DNA of 64,000 nucleotides from assembly GCA_037127255.1 (NCBI GenBank), contig JBANSL010000004.1, positions 73,554,627-73,618,626 on the forward strand, read 5' to 3'. Within the stretch, counting starts at the first letter, position 1, and the number at the start of each line of letters is the position of its first letter. Source of the DNA: Persicaria tinctoria. Taxonomy: Eukaryota > Streptophyta > Magnoliopsida > Caryophyllales > Polygonaceae. Positions 44,299 to 55,972 of the stretch are shown piece by piece. The notes below the pieces were generated by a model, which saw only the letters and a list, made by a program, of their open reading frames with translations, was not told the origin of the DNA and made no database searches. The position numbers and the translations under genes are program-made.

Positions 44299-45210
44299 CT
44301 ACCGGAAGATGTTACCGAAGGTGTGCCTATTCCATTCTTTTGCTTTCTTTTTTAGAATTTTTTGTTTAAAGATAAGCTGAAACATAAGGGATCCAGAGCA
44401 GGAAGCTCGCCAGGATTGTTTGACAATGTTGCGAAAATCCTTGCGTTGAAGCCAGGCATTCTCAAACTTGAAAGGAGGCGCTTTGCAGATAGCACCATTG
44501 TCGAGAGTAAATGATATGGGGCAGTGATCTGATGATGAGAAAGCCCCGTTATGAGTAATGATGTTGGGGAATTTCTGGATAATTTGATGATGAACAAGGA
44601 CCCGGTCCAGTTTTTCATGGATATTGTACTCTCCGTCCGGAGTCTTTCTCCATGTGAAGGAATTCCCGAAAGTAGGGACATCCATAAGAGAGCAATCGTT
44701 TTTGAATTGTAGGAGTCTTGTGAACCGAGAGGAACGAGAATCAGCGCCTCCCGCCTTGTCCTCGCTACATAGGATTTCATTTAAGTCACCTAACACAATG
44801 CAAGGGAGGCTCGAGTTCATTACAATTGAAGTTAGTGATCCCCAGAAAGAGTCCTTCTCCCGAGGGGCAGGAGGGGCGTATACAAATAGGAGGAGAGATT
44901 TAAAACTATCATTTATATTTTCATAACGTAACCCTATAATTCGAGGTAAATGGAATTCAACCGAAATAATTTCATTTGAAAACTGGTAGGATTTCCATAA
45001 TATACCTAGCCCACCCGATCGCCCATTTGCAGGCGACCAGATAGCCTCATCGAAGCCCGCGTATTTCCAAAGTTTGTCGTCCGGAATGGATTCCGATTTC
45101 GTTTCTGCTAGTGCGATTAGTTGGATATGCTCATTTTTACATAGAGTATTGATTTCGGTCCAAAGCGTTGTTTTTCCTATTCCTCTACAATTCCAATAGC
45201 AGATCTTCAT
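44299..45210 (-). pseudogene. LINE ORF2 apurinic-type endonuclease
   Basis: The frame starts MKICYWNCRGIGK, the standard ORF2 start, and keeps the endonuclease residues: Asn in WNCRG, Glu in AETKS, Asp and Asn in LGDLNEI, and SSDHCPI near the end. This domain nicks target DNA. A TAG follows GNIFR. Its ATG overlaps the stop of an upstream frame as ATGA. Confidence 0.9.
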
Positions 45211-45980
45211 ATATAACCCTTGGAGATATAAGGACGGAATTTAAGGATCCTCATATCGGAAAGCCTTTGTGCTAATAATCTATACTGAAGACTTGTGTTC
45301 AAATGTTTTCTATTTTTAGTTAAGTTGCCACCAAATGTTTTATTAAATAAGCAATCATGATAAGTATGACAGTAGTAATGTACCAGTGAGTATCCAAGAA
45401 GCCTATGCCCATTAACATCGTTTTTGAAATGCTGATTTTTCCTAGCATTATTAGAGACACAACACCAATCCACTTCGGATGTTTCCAACGAGCACAAATA
45501 GAGTGAATTTTTTATCATATAGTCCATAAGGTCGCATATGTGCCCCTCTTTTAACCAGCTGCTTAACCAGCTGGACAAACGTATCGGCATCCACCCGCAG
45601 GTGCTTTGTGATTCATGAACAACCTGAAGATCTAATACGAGAATGTAATCGAAACTATTGCAACATTCCGCAACTCGATAGATTGCACAACTACTGTTCG
45701 AGGGAGCGAGGCAAAGGAGAAATGAGAGGATGATAAGCTTACCAAGCTCCCCAGTAAACAACCGAACTTGAATAAGGGCTAGCGAATAGTAATGAAAAAG
45801 CAGAAACAATCCCAAATTTGACTCGTCGGATTTAATCGCAAGGCAAAGCTCAGCATTTGCACCAATGCAAGATGTTAATGAGAATTTACTCAATTTAGGC
45901 TGAAACACCAACAAACAGTTCTTTTTTTTTTTCCAAGAGGAGAAACAGGGTAACAGGCATTCCAATACGCCTGCAAACAA
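45207..45980 (-). other. Unrecognised frame overlapping the LINE ORF2 start
   Basis: This 257-residue frame lies within the LINE 5' region and ends TGA at 45209-45207, sharing ATGA with the ORF2 start. It overlaps the end of the frame at 45890-48013, and the two meet at a run of A residues near 45923 on the minus strand. No domain was recognised; it is Cys- and Leu-rich. It could be the end of ORF1 after a slip, or chance. Confidence 0.35.
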
Positions 45981-48013
45981 TTCAATTTAGATTGTGGCTC
46001 ATTGAACAACAAAGAAAGGAATATGAGTTCAAGAGAGTTTGTAGACCAAATGTAAGTGATGGCGAAGCTGCTGATGAACCAAATACTCAGGTGATCGAGC
46101 ACAAAAAAAGGCCCTAGCTCATGCCTGTGATCACAAGAAAGGAGACGAATCACCCTCCCAAGAAACCCGAAATCTTTGTGTTCACAACCCCTCAGCTGGG
46201 GTAAGTATAAGCCAGCTCTCACAGAGCCACGTAGGCACCATTCGACGACAGCTTTTTTGACTAAATTCTCCCCAAGTCGTGACAAATGACACGTCTCCGA
46301 AGGAAAGATGACAGGAGCAACACAAGGGGCAGGCTGGGGTAAGTACAAGTAGACCCACATCAACACTGACTTGTGTTCAGGACCCTGCATGTTTTGGTGG
46401 CTGCATCCCTCATCGGGGAGAGAACTCCCTTCTGAGTGTTTTGCCTCATGACGAGGATTTGGACCCTTGCGGGATTTGGGAGAGGATGGAGCCGAAGCAA
46501 CCATCCCAGTTTTTTGTTTACCTTTGTTTTTAGGAGGGGATTCCATAGCCAAAGGAGTTACTACTACCTGTTGCAAGGTCAGAACAGACGGACAAACCAT
46601 GTAGAGGGTCTGTTTCTTGCCTTTCTTCTGTTTTTTGTCCTGCCTTTGACGGCTACAGCCTTCAACAGGGTTGTTCTGACCCCAGTAGGTATTGTATTGT
46701 ACCTGTACAACTCACACAACAAAATAGCACCCGAGAGCTGGAGGGTGAGAATCATATAATACAATCTTCATAAACCCAAGAAATTTATCAAAGGAGCCTT
46801 GAGGATCAACAACAAGAGTACGAGATGAGACATCAAGGTTAGATTGAGACCAACAAGTAGGGCTCGAAAATTCAGTCACATGTTTTAAGAAAGGAGCGTC
46901 ATCAACATACCAGGAGATATTAACCATAATCACCAAAATGATTTCATGGATACATTTATATGGTTTGGCAGTCGAAGAACCACAAATAGTCTTGCTACAT
47001 AAATAAAGATTTTCCTTAACAAGAATTAAAATAGACACGTTTTTTCCAGAACTGGGGATAGGAGCAAAAAAAGCCCCAATATCCACAGTTTGTTCAGGGC
47101 CCGAAGATCGGGGGGTAGGGGGTGAAGAGGAGACCTCTAGCACCGGGTTTTCTAGACACCAACATATGGTGAATAAAAGAGTTATAATCATCAAGGAAGA
47201 CATAGCAAGCAACATCTTAGAGGAAAACCTTTTTTTTTTAACAATCAGATATATTCGATTGAAGAGAATAAGTGCTAGGTTACCGTCAAGATGATGACTG
47301 AACATACTCCAACATAGCACACCACAACAGCAATATGATAAAGTGTACTTACAAAAAAAGAGTGTTAAAAGCTTTGTTAACTTAAAATTGTCTGCCAACT
47401 GATGACAACTTCCTGCACTAGGAAGTGAAACATCAATCAGTTGTTTTGCCTCGTTACGAGGATTTAAGCCCTTGCGGGATTTAGGCGGGGAAAGAGAAGA
47501 AATCTTTGATCCCGTTGTGTTTTTTACTACCACCAAAGACGATGAAACATACACACCTGAACTCAGTAGAGCACCAACAGACCACACAACACCTTCACAC
47601 AGTGGAGAAACAGCGACCCCGGAAGCACGACCACCACTCCACCGACGGCAGAGAACCGAAGAAGCCCCAGCCCCCAAAGCGCCAATCTTCTTCCTTTTTT
47701 TGAAGACCTTCAGTAATTTCCACAAGGCCATGGGCAAATCCATACACATATTGGGGAGGAGACAGGAAAGGAGAGTATTAAGGTTAGGGATGACAGAATG
47801 GGATACCGAAACCCACAAGATGTGGGGTATCCGATAGGAATCAAAGTAGTAAGGCGGAAACGAAGCAAGTCGCAGGAACCCATAGGCAGATGCGAAGAGG
47901 ACAACACACCAAATCAACCAGAAACTCTCACATCGGCCCGAGTATGAGCGCGATTCACTGAAATCGGACTCCCAAAGACCAAATTCGGAAGGGAAGTACC
48001 GATTCACAAACAT
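45890..48013 (-). other. Candidate LINE ORF1, unrecognised, one internal stop
   Basis: A single frame is open for about 707 codons except for one TGA at about 46709-46711. It lies in the LINE 5' region, where ORF1 (an RNA-binding protein) is expected. I see no CCHC knuckle and no DUF4283-like core. Two related pieces, PPKSRKGLNPRNEAKQ (about 47450) and SPKSRKGPNPRHEAKH (about 46460), sit about 1 kb apart, and a Lys-rich stretch (RQDKKQKKGKKQ) follows the stop. Hydrophobic stretches near the start (FWLIWCVVLFASAYGF) are unlike known ORF1 proteins. It may be a divergent or rearranged ORF1, or captured sequence. Confidence 0.4.
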
Positions 48014-48444
48014 AATTTGAGATTCGAGAGGGATTTGACACAGAAATTAGGATTCAGCTAACATAGTACAAGAAATCTTCTCTAAAAGTTGAATTGACTC
48101 CAATTGGTCTTTATTAGGCCCATCAATAAATTATTTTCTTCATCCTTTCTTCTTCTTGCGGTTCGTCTATCCATTTGCATTAAATTATAGAATTGACCTT
48201 ATATTTAAGAAATTACCACAACATTCACATCATAAATAATACATTATAAATATTTATATTTTGAACCATTTGTCCTTAAAATAAATAGATGGTTTTGTAA
48301 ATTCAGGAAAAATAAAGGCATAAAATTGTCTACTTAATTTATATGTTGCAAATTTATAGGAAGAATATATTACTGTATTTATATGCTTCAAAATATATAG
48401 ATATGGTAAATTTAAGAACATTTTTTCAACTCATTTGCTTTTAA

Positions 48445-48690
48445 CCAATGACCTCTTGCCCCAGTGGTAAGGGAGAGGTAACCCTTGCAAGAGGTCAAGG
48501 GTTCAAATCCCATTACTTACACTTTGTGTAATTAAGTGGGTGCTCAAGCCTTCGTTGACTTGGGTGAGCCTGCCTGGTGGCTTGCCGCCTGGTTTGCCCG
48601 GTTCGGGTCCTTTGCAGGCTAGGGCTCGGACCCGTGGGGGATTAGTCGACAACCTCGCAACCCCCACGTCATAAAAATAAAAATAAAAAA
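48445..48690 (+). mobile_element. tRNA-derived SINE, copy 1
   Basis: A tRNA-like head has an A-box-like GTGGTAAGGGAGAGG and the B box GGTTCAAATCC (48500-48510). A unique body and an A-rich tail (ATAAAAATAAAAAT) follow. The 17-bp target duplication AACTCATTTGCTTTTAA is perfect at 48428-48444 and 48691-48707. The same family occurs at 61631-61871. Confidence 0.9.
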
Positions 48691-48925
48691 AACTCATTTG
48701 CTTTTAAATTAACAATCTTCACTAATGACTACTCTTTTCGTTTGTAAATAAGTGACTTTTTAAAATCTTGCACGTTTTTTAAGACGGTAAAAACTATATA
48801 CATTATGTAATACTAAACTGTAACATTTGATGGGGGTACTAGTTGTAATCGTTCTCACATTCCCGTGTGCGAAGCATGCGGAAGGTAACTAGTTTTAGTA
48901 AGGTTTTTTTTTACGTTTTATGGGA

Positions 48926-49040
48926 GCATGGTATGAAATAAAACGCTTTGAAAATATATTTTTCGAATCGAGTAGTTAGAGTGATATGGAGGAGTTTAGA
49001 AGAATATTCGATTATCATTTACCTTGTGTGTGTGTGTCTA
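48926..49040. repeat. Unclassified dispersed repeat, copy 2, left part
   Basis: ATGAAATAAAACGCTTTG onward matches 12670-12775. The copy is interrupted by the element at 49051-50489 and resumes at about 50500. Confidence 0.65.
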
Positions 49041-49050
49041 TATATATATA

Positions 49051-50489
49051 GAGAGAGAGAGAGGGGATAGATCATATGTAATCAGCTCTTATTGTGTAAC
49101 ATGTGAACAAATCAGAGCCGTCGATTGAAAATGATTTAAGGGTTGAGATTAATCTAGTGTTTTCTGATTTTTAAAATTAAATTAATGTGGGATCCACCGC
49201 AAATTAAGCCCAAATTCACACAAAGTCCGTGTTTACAAGTGAATTAAAACCTAAGGCGGATCGCTCCTGGCTCTAGCGAAACAGAGATGGCGGAGGCGAT
49301 GGCGAAGAGAATCAACAGCGACTCGAACGAGATGGCGGAGGCGATGATGATCGGCGAAGGCGTTAGGTGGCGTCGCTAGGTGCGGTGATGGTGATCAGAG
49401 AAGGCGGACGATCCGTGGTGTTCGATTAGGATCCACAGAGGCGGACGACCCACAGAGGCGGTGGCGATTGGAAGGGCTTTTCGTAGGAGACGGCGATGAT
49501 CGGCTGGCGAAGGCTGCGGCGGATGCGATATGGCGGCCGACGAAGGTAGATCCGTAAGGTGCGGTGCAACGGCGATGGCTCCCATGGTGTCCGATGATTT
49601 CAATCAACCAAGCCATTATTTCCGATTTCAATCAACTAGCGACAAAGGTGGATTCGATTTCTCCCCTGATTTCAATCAACCATTCTTTCCGATCTCTCTC
49701 CCCAAAAAGTCAAATGCCCTCTAATTGATTGAACTCCAATTGGATTTAGTACGTACATAGATAGGTATAACATATACACGATCAAGCAAATTATTATTTT
49801 CATTTGATTTCTCAATTTATTTTCATTTGATTGAACTTCAATTGATTTTGGATTATTCCATTGAATTGTTTTGCTTTACTTGATTTGATCGAATTTGTGT
49901 CCTTTCTTCACCGATTATTTTGGATGAAAAGTGTAACAATACGATCGAATAATCACGTGATACCATTGAATTTGTGTCCTTTCTTCATGATTTGTTTTTT
50001 TTTATTTGACAGTCATATGAATTAAAAATGCATCGATGCTATCGAATAACCATGCGATACCATCAAAAATCCTGTGATACCATCGAATAATTTTAGTTAT
50101 ACTACTGTAACACCATCGAATAATCAAACTATACTATCGAATAATCAAGCAATACCATTGAATAATGAAGCAATACCATCGAATAATCAAGCTATACCAT
50201 CGAATAATCAATTGATACTATCGAATAATCCTGATATACCATCGCACAATTCGTCGATACGATCGAATAATCCAGATATATCATCGAATAATTTAAAGAG
50301 AGTGCACTACACACGCTCCCAATCCAGCAAGTGGGCAAAAAAAAAAGTGTAGGCCCTACTAATTTTTAATTAAAAAAACTCAAATTGCCTATTAATCTCA
50401 TCCATCCATTTCATTCAATCAATGACCCAAATGTGTTCACATGATACACAATAAGGCTTGGGTACATTAGAACCAACCCCTCTCTCTCT
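49051..50489. mobile_element. Non-autonomous Mutator-like element with about 100-bp TIRs
   Basis: The left end GAGAGAGAGAGGGGATAG and the inverted right end GAGAGAGAGGGGTTGG lead into matching arms: TTATTGTGTAACATGTGAACA on the left is mirrored by TTATTGTGTATCATGTGAACA on the right, and both reach GAGATTAAT. Flanks are TATATATAT on both sides, a plausible 9-bp duplication that AT-richness makes hard to prove. It splits the dispersed repeat, which proves the insertion. Inside, 49255-49530 is GC-rich with repeated ATGGCGGAGGCGATG and could be captured genic DNA; the right part is a minisatellite. No transposase. Confidence 0.7.
50033..50291 (+). repeat. 18-bp minisatellite (ATACCATCGAATAATCAA type)
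   Basis: About 14 degenerate 18-bp units read as a 6-residue repeat (IPSNNQ and variants) in one plus-strand frame. Since units are multiples of three, the open frame is a by-product and not evidence of a gene. Confidence 0.8.
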
Positions 50490-50499
50490 ATATATATAT

Positions 50500-50960
50500 G
50501 TATTTAACTTTGTAGTTCTCACCTCATTGCTTCTTTTCATTATCGTTGGTTTTCTTGATATGGTGTGTGTTGTTTTGCACTTGGATGCTCATGTTTGTTA
50601 TGTCTTAATTATTAAATTATTTTTTGATAGACCTGGATAAATGAGGATCGGTCCGTCTTGCCCGCCCGTCATGGATAAGGGGTAAAGTCTAACCAGGGCG
50701 CTATACCCGTTACGAGCCTAGCCCGCTATATATGTGTGTTGATATTATGATGGCAAACGATATACAATTGAAATTGTTGTGCGAAATTGAAAGATAACTT
50801 ATCGGAATTCTGAAGATGACATTCACGTGCGAAATTGGAGCTCACTGGATTAGAAAACTCGAGAAGATCTGAAATGAGAAAAGCGGGCAGCAATTACGGG
50901 TGACTGATAGACATTTAACTAATAAATCTTAAATGGTGGGTATTTAATCAATTAAATCTT
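50500..50960. repeat. Unclassified dispersed repeat, copy 2, right part
   Basis: Matches 12800-13335: CCTCATTGCTT, CCCGTCTTGCCCGCCC, GGGCGCTATACCCG and ATTGTTGTGCGAAATTGAAA in the same order. It lacks the short ATTAGAAAA-GTGTTGAT duplication seen in copy 1. Confidence 0.65.
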
Positions 50961-52850
50961 GTTATATATATGAATAATTACTTTTTTTCTCCCAAATAAT
51001 AATCCACATTTAAAAAAAAGACGGAGTACTTTGCAACTTATAATTCAAATTTCGTCGATGTATGGTGAGTGGTGACTACTTAGTACCAAATGCTAACAGT
51101 CTAACACAACTTCCTTCCATCTTAGGCCAAAATTCATTTTAGCCTTTTTATTTTTGGTATATTTTCAAAACAAAGGCTAAATTTGACTTCCTCTTTTGGA
51201 AGGTCAAATGTTATTCATTTATTTTTAAGTGTTTAATATTTATGCAAATCTATAAATAATACAATTACAAATCTATATATTATTTATAGTTATGATTTTT
51301 AATTAAAAACAAAAGTTGTAGTATTGTAAAGATATTTAAGAGTTCTTCGATATGAATATAATATTTGACATATTTAAATTATCATTGCATAAATAATATT
51401 TTTAGAAAATGACATTAATCTTTTTTATAATAGATTTATCAAAATTATAATAAAAAATAAATATTATGTTGCTTAATGTACTAAAGATTGAATCGAGTGA
51501 CATAAATGAGATGTGAAACTTCTAAATTATATTAGTATTTATAGGAAATTTAGTATGCCAAAACTGGCATACGGTGAGAACCACAAAACCGTAAAATAAG
51601 CTAAAAAGAGAATATTCTATATAATATTTTCTTTTGGTTTGCTATTTCCTCTAGTCATTCTACAAGGAAGTCCAATAATCCAACACATTAATCATGACTT
51701 TTTGCCTTTATCACAATTACACATCAAAACAATTGATATTATAAAATATATAATCAATATTATATTATTATAAATTTATAACTATGGTAATTAATGATGA
51801 TATCCCCAATTATAAGTTTTCCAATTATATCATTTGCGTGCGGTAAAATGATTATGAATGGCGCACGCATCTACAAGACCCAGCCCACATTTGTGAAGTT
51901 CAAGTTGGGCCATTCGGTCCAACAACCAAATCCCAGTAATATATAGACTGATAGACTAGTAGCTATGTAGGGCTGATAAATTAGCGTTAATAAGGGTTGT
52001 TGTTCGATTCAAAAGCGGACCGAACCGAACCCAAACCCGATTTTTTAGCCGAAAATTGAGCTTAACACTTTAGGTTCGGTTCGGTTTAGGTTTCGAACCT
52101 AAATGGGTCTAATTGACAAATAATTAAAATTAAAATGTTTAATTTAAAAAAAGTTATGTTATAGAAAATTTCTTAAAAATACACACAATATCTTATAACG
52201 GGTTATAATTTTTTTTATGAGACTTTATTCAACCTAAATTAATATTGTAAAATGTTTTTATTTAATTTAATAAAAGTTAGGTTTGAACCAAACCAAACCT
52301 AAACCAAATCGAACCTAAAACCGAATTTTTAGACCTAAACTGAACCAAACCTAAAACCGAATTGTTAGAAATTGCAAACCGAAAGCCGAACTCAATCTCT
52401 TAGCTATGTTCGGTTTAGGTATGGTTTGGTTGGCTCATTTCGGTCTAAAATTTCGATTTGAACCGAGTTTTGAACACCCCGCCAATACGAGCCTAGTAGT
52501 ACGTTGATTAAGCTCGAATTCAATCTATAATCGAGCTTAAGCATGGTTCTTGGAGATGGTTTTGGAGAATTCCTAAGCCGCTCTAGCTCGCCCTTTGTTT
52601 TGACGATTAGTGGCTCTTTCGGGTAGGGGTGTGGAGAAAAACCCGACACGACAGACACGACACGAAAAACACGAAACCGAAAAGACATGACACGAAACGA
52701 AAATAACACGAACCAAAAAAATACGGCTGTAAATGGTTCGTGTTCGATTCGGCAATATCACATTGTCGGATACCCGACACGAACCATTTTTTTTTTTTAA
52801 TTTTTAGATCTGGTGGTATTAATACTTGTATAAAAAAGATCCCATAAATG
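50961..52850. other. AT-rich intergenic region with simple repeats
   Basis: No gene is supported. A perfect 8-bp palindromic hairpin, GTATGCCA-AAAC-TGGCATAC, is at 51553-51572. Between 51990 and 52480 are many GGTTCGGTTCGG- and AACCTAAA-type short repeats in both orientations, and at 52635-52720 many ACACGAAA units. These look like decayed DNA-transposon or minisatellite sequence. Confidence 0.5.
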
Positions 52851-52861
52851 ACAAAGTGTTT

Positions 52862-52932
52862 GGCTGGCTCACTTGGTTCAAGGGAGCGAAGGGACTGGGC
52901 TATATTCAAACACGTCTGGGTTCGAATCTCAC
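52862..52932 (+). repeat. tRNA-like SINE head remnant
   Basis: TGGCTCACTTGG fits a tRNA A box and GGGTTCGAATCTC (52918-52930) a B box, about 55 bp apart, followed by a C/T-rich tract. I could not fold a full acceptor stem, so a functional tRNA gene is unlikely. Family differs from the SINEs at 48445 and 61631. Confidence 0.4.
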
Positions 52933-53345
52933 CTGCTCCCCCTTTTTATTTTCCTCTTTTTTATTTTCCCTGTCTCTACTCTCCACACCTCTTAAGTCCC
53001 TAATTCTCTCGACCCTTTTGCTCTTCCCCGCCAATGTTCTTGTTCAATCTCTCCTTTAAGATTTTAAGATTTTGAAATCCTAAATGAAAATGGTAGAATT
53101 TATCATTAGGTTTTATAAACTCCATTTTCAAACTTACTATTTGGTTGAAAGTCTTGTGATCAAGAATTTAAGAAACGGTTATAAAAAGGGTTTGAAAAAT
53201 CATTCGATTCCGACGTCCAGTTTGACTCTCGCGTGCTTAGTGCTAACCTTTTCCTTTTTATGACACTCGTGTCTTTCTTTTTTGGTTCTAGTTCACTTCC
53301 TTATTCCTCGAATCTTAGCTTAATTGACCTCCAAATATAGAGATC

Positions 53346-53884
53346 ATGAAGACCCATGGAGCTCAACGTCAAGCTGCATCCACTCCCGTGGGAAACAAAG
53401 ACCACCAGCGGATTAACAAAGGCAAGCCTCTCATTTCCAATAATATTAGGGAAGATGAAGATGAGCTCTATGTACACCCCGACAACCAAACGACCAATGA
53501 CAAGCATCATCTCCGGATGAGAATATTGCACATAGGCAAGCACCAAGTCAGCAAAGAGCACCATCGCAGGTTCTTGCAGGCAACCTGGATGAGGAGATCA
53601 TACATGCCTTAGACCAGATCGCGAAGGATGTCGTTACTCGTGCAATAGCTGAAAATATTCCTCAAAATCGTGTCGTACCATCGGTGAACGCACCCCCATC
53701 AAGGAAAAAGGAGAAAGTGGAGGTGTATGGGGACACCTACACTCGTGCACTGAAGGCTGTGAATTCCAGCAAGCCGGATGGATTCGACGGTACTAGAGAG
53801 ACGTACACTAAAGGTTGTGAATCAAGGGTTTGGGGGCAACTCACGGCCCCAACATACTCCAGCAGGTTCGCAGCCTACCGTTAA
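53346..53884 (+). other. Unrecognised broken coding-like stretch
   Basis: Two plus-strand frames (53346-53612 and 53684-53884) have coding-like composition, rich in Lys, Asp and Asn, with a frame change between them; NLDEEIIHALDQIAKDVV is readable in the second. It could be a retrotransposon gag relic beside the LTR that follows, but no domain was recognised. Confidence 0.25.
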
Positions 53885-53942
53885 CAAAGGGCCGAATCGA
53901 ACTTGCTTGAACCGTTTCTTCAACCTTCCCCCATCGTTCCAC

Positions 53943-55972
53943 TGTTGAAAATTTTGAGATTTTCACCTCCTCAAATCTCACCCGAATCTTATTGTTTTTG
54001 TTTCTAAATTGTTATCCAATCCCTATTATATCTATATCCTTTATCAATTTGTGATTTCGAATCCAAAACGAACCCATACGAGTTTATCCCCAAATTCGAA
54101 ATTTTATCCTATTCAGTCAAATAAGATAGATTTTCTCAAATTAATCAATTAAATAGCTTTTATATGGATTTGAGGTTATCTTCTGGGATTCGATTCGATC
54201 CAATTCGGCTCCGATTGACAACGATTATAAATACTAGGGTTTGGGGTTATTCGAAATTCATTCCGTAGAGGAGAGACCAGAACCTCTAACCTATCCCATT
54301 GTGTTCTAAACCCTTCCAAGAACGTTTCCCCTCACAAAAGTTTCACAAAAATATACCGAAGTCAAAACCCCCAATTTCGAATTCACCCCTCATCGGAGCC
54401 GCCTTTGCCGCCCTCGTCTGCCACCATTAGCCGCTGCCGGAGCCACAATCCACCATCAAGAGGTGCACTGCATCGCCACGAATCCGTAGCCACCGGTCGT
54501 GTGTCATTCCGAGCTCTATCGAAGCCGCTAGCCTTCGCCGAAGTGGAGCCGAAACCTCGCTGGGAACCTATGTTGAATGTAATGACGGGTTAAAGGTTGA
54601 AGAAGGTTATTCGCGCTAAACCTCCCATACTTTCAGTTTTGTCAAATTATGCCTTTGCCCAGCTCTTTCAAATTTCAGATTCTAACCCGTACTTTTATGT
54701 GGGCCTAAATCGCTTTCAATTCTGTTAAATCGCAGAGACTACGCTAAACATACGTCCATACGAAGGAATTCGAGTCCAACCAACCACCTAAGTCAAAGCT
54801 TGCAATTTCGAATCAATGCAAGTGACTTTCCGAGCCTTTTTGCTCATTTGGTGCCTTTCGTGTCAAGTTGTTTTCTTTACCCTCAATGCTTGTCAAATTA
54901 ATTAAATAAATTACAATTCACCTGCTTGTGTAATTGATTATCCGTTAGTTTGAATTTGGCAAGATGATTAAATAATGTTATTAAGTAGTTAATTAAGATA
55001 TACTCCGTATTTAAGTAAAGACAAGAACTTTGTTATCTCTTTGATAAAGCATGATTTATCCTGGTCCTTTATGCTATATAATTAGATGTATAGGGGTAAT
55101 TGAGCGGGTGAATAAGTAATTGTCTCATGTGGACACCAAATTTTTATTTGAGCTCATGTTAAGTAAGATAGGTAGTGATATGAGACATGACGCTCTCATC
55201 AAGACATAGCGTCTTATGTAAGTGATATGAGACGTCGTGTTCTCATCAAGACATAGCATCTTATGTAAGTGATACAAGACATAGCCCTCTCGGTTTTAAA
55301 GTTTCATGAAACTAGCTCTTACACTTCCATGGAGAAGTATGCCCAACCCTAGTGTTTGTCGGTTTACTAGAAGTGTTTTGTAAGGCTATGATAAAACATT
55401 CAATTTAATATAGTGAAGTATCTTCCTTATTTGACTAGAACAGTAGTGTGGTAAGTAATGTGAAATCAGGAAGTCCTCAGAAATTGAACCTTCATCATAT
55501 TCCATCCTTACTCGGAGTATAGTTCCTAAGAGTGCTTGTCGCTTGCATCTATGTCTTATTCCACCTCATTTAGGTTATCCCTAGAGTCGTGTCAAAAAAT
55601 TGATCTGCCTAAAATATTGTACTCGTATAATCTCACTTGGATTTAATCTTTTACCGTATCATGGTCACTTGAATCCAAGGTCGTCTCCAGTTTAGAGCCG
55701 TCATTTGCTAGTTCTCACAAACTAACCATCTATTATTTGACGGATATCGTTCCTTTGTGTTCATGGGATGATAGACTGTGGCCTGCAGGATTAAAAGAAA
55801 GGGGTACTACGAGGTCGAATGTTGGAATCAAAGTCGGAATCATCATTAAAGTGTTTTGAGTACTCTTTCGAGGTCTGTTGGTAAAGATTTTAGTAATAAT
55901 TTTTTATATATATATTCTTTAATGATAATTTTTCGATTGTTGCTTTTACTTGACTTTATGTTATTTAATATA
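53943..55972 (+). repeat. Chromovirus-like (Ty3) LTR, left part, interrupted by a Mutator-like element
   Basis: The sequence has the layout of Tekay/Del-type LTRs: a TATA-like ATTATAAATACTAGGG at 54220-54240, a C-rich leader with CCGCCTTTGCCGCC, and a long tail. It continues at 60433 after the Mutator-like element. The start at TGTTGAAAATTTTG is a guess, because I found no target duplication. A 47-bp tandem repeat is at 55174-55290. Confidence 0.5.
55174..55290 (+). repeat. 47-bp tandem repeat, about 2.5 copies
   Basis: Units start AGTGATATGAGAC at 55174 and 55221 and a partial unit starts at 55268. Each carries CTCATCAAGACATAGC. Confidence 0.8.

Larger units (their letters stand above)
14642..48079 (-). 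mobile_element. Full-length LINE (L1-like) split by nested retrotransposons
   Basis: The 3' end is a 10-base poly(A) tail (poly-T at 14642-14651). The 13-bp target duplication CTCTAAAAGTTGA is at 14629-14641, touching the tail, and again at 48080-48092, marking the 5' end. Removing element A (14713-21463) and element C with nested B (22505-42142), plus one target copy each, leaves about 7.04 kb. ORF2 then reads in one frame through apurinic endonuclease, RT, zinc-binding and RNase H domains, across both insertion sites. It is broken by in-frame stops only. The 5' 2.9 kb holds a long unrecognised frame (see 45890-48013). The end of the RNase H frame and 3' UTR lie at 14652-14707, left of A. 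The same 3' end is found in the LINE fragment at 60901-61614. Confidence 0.9.

Noticed and set aside
48450..48515. Functional tRNA gene
   Set aside because: A and B boxes are present, but the sequence belongs to a dispersed SINE with body, A tail and target duplication.
50074..50352. 92-codon repeat protein (IPSNNQ repeats)
   Set aside because: Open only because the minisatellite unit is 18 bp; no conserved sequence outside the repeat.
52862..52932. Functional tRNA gene on the plus strand
   Set aside because: No convincing acceptor stem; the sequence fits a decayed SINE head better.
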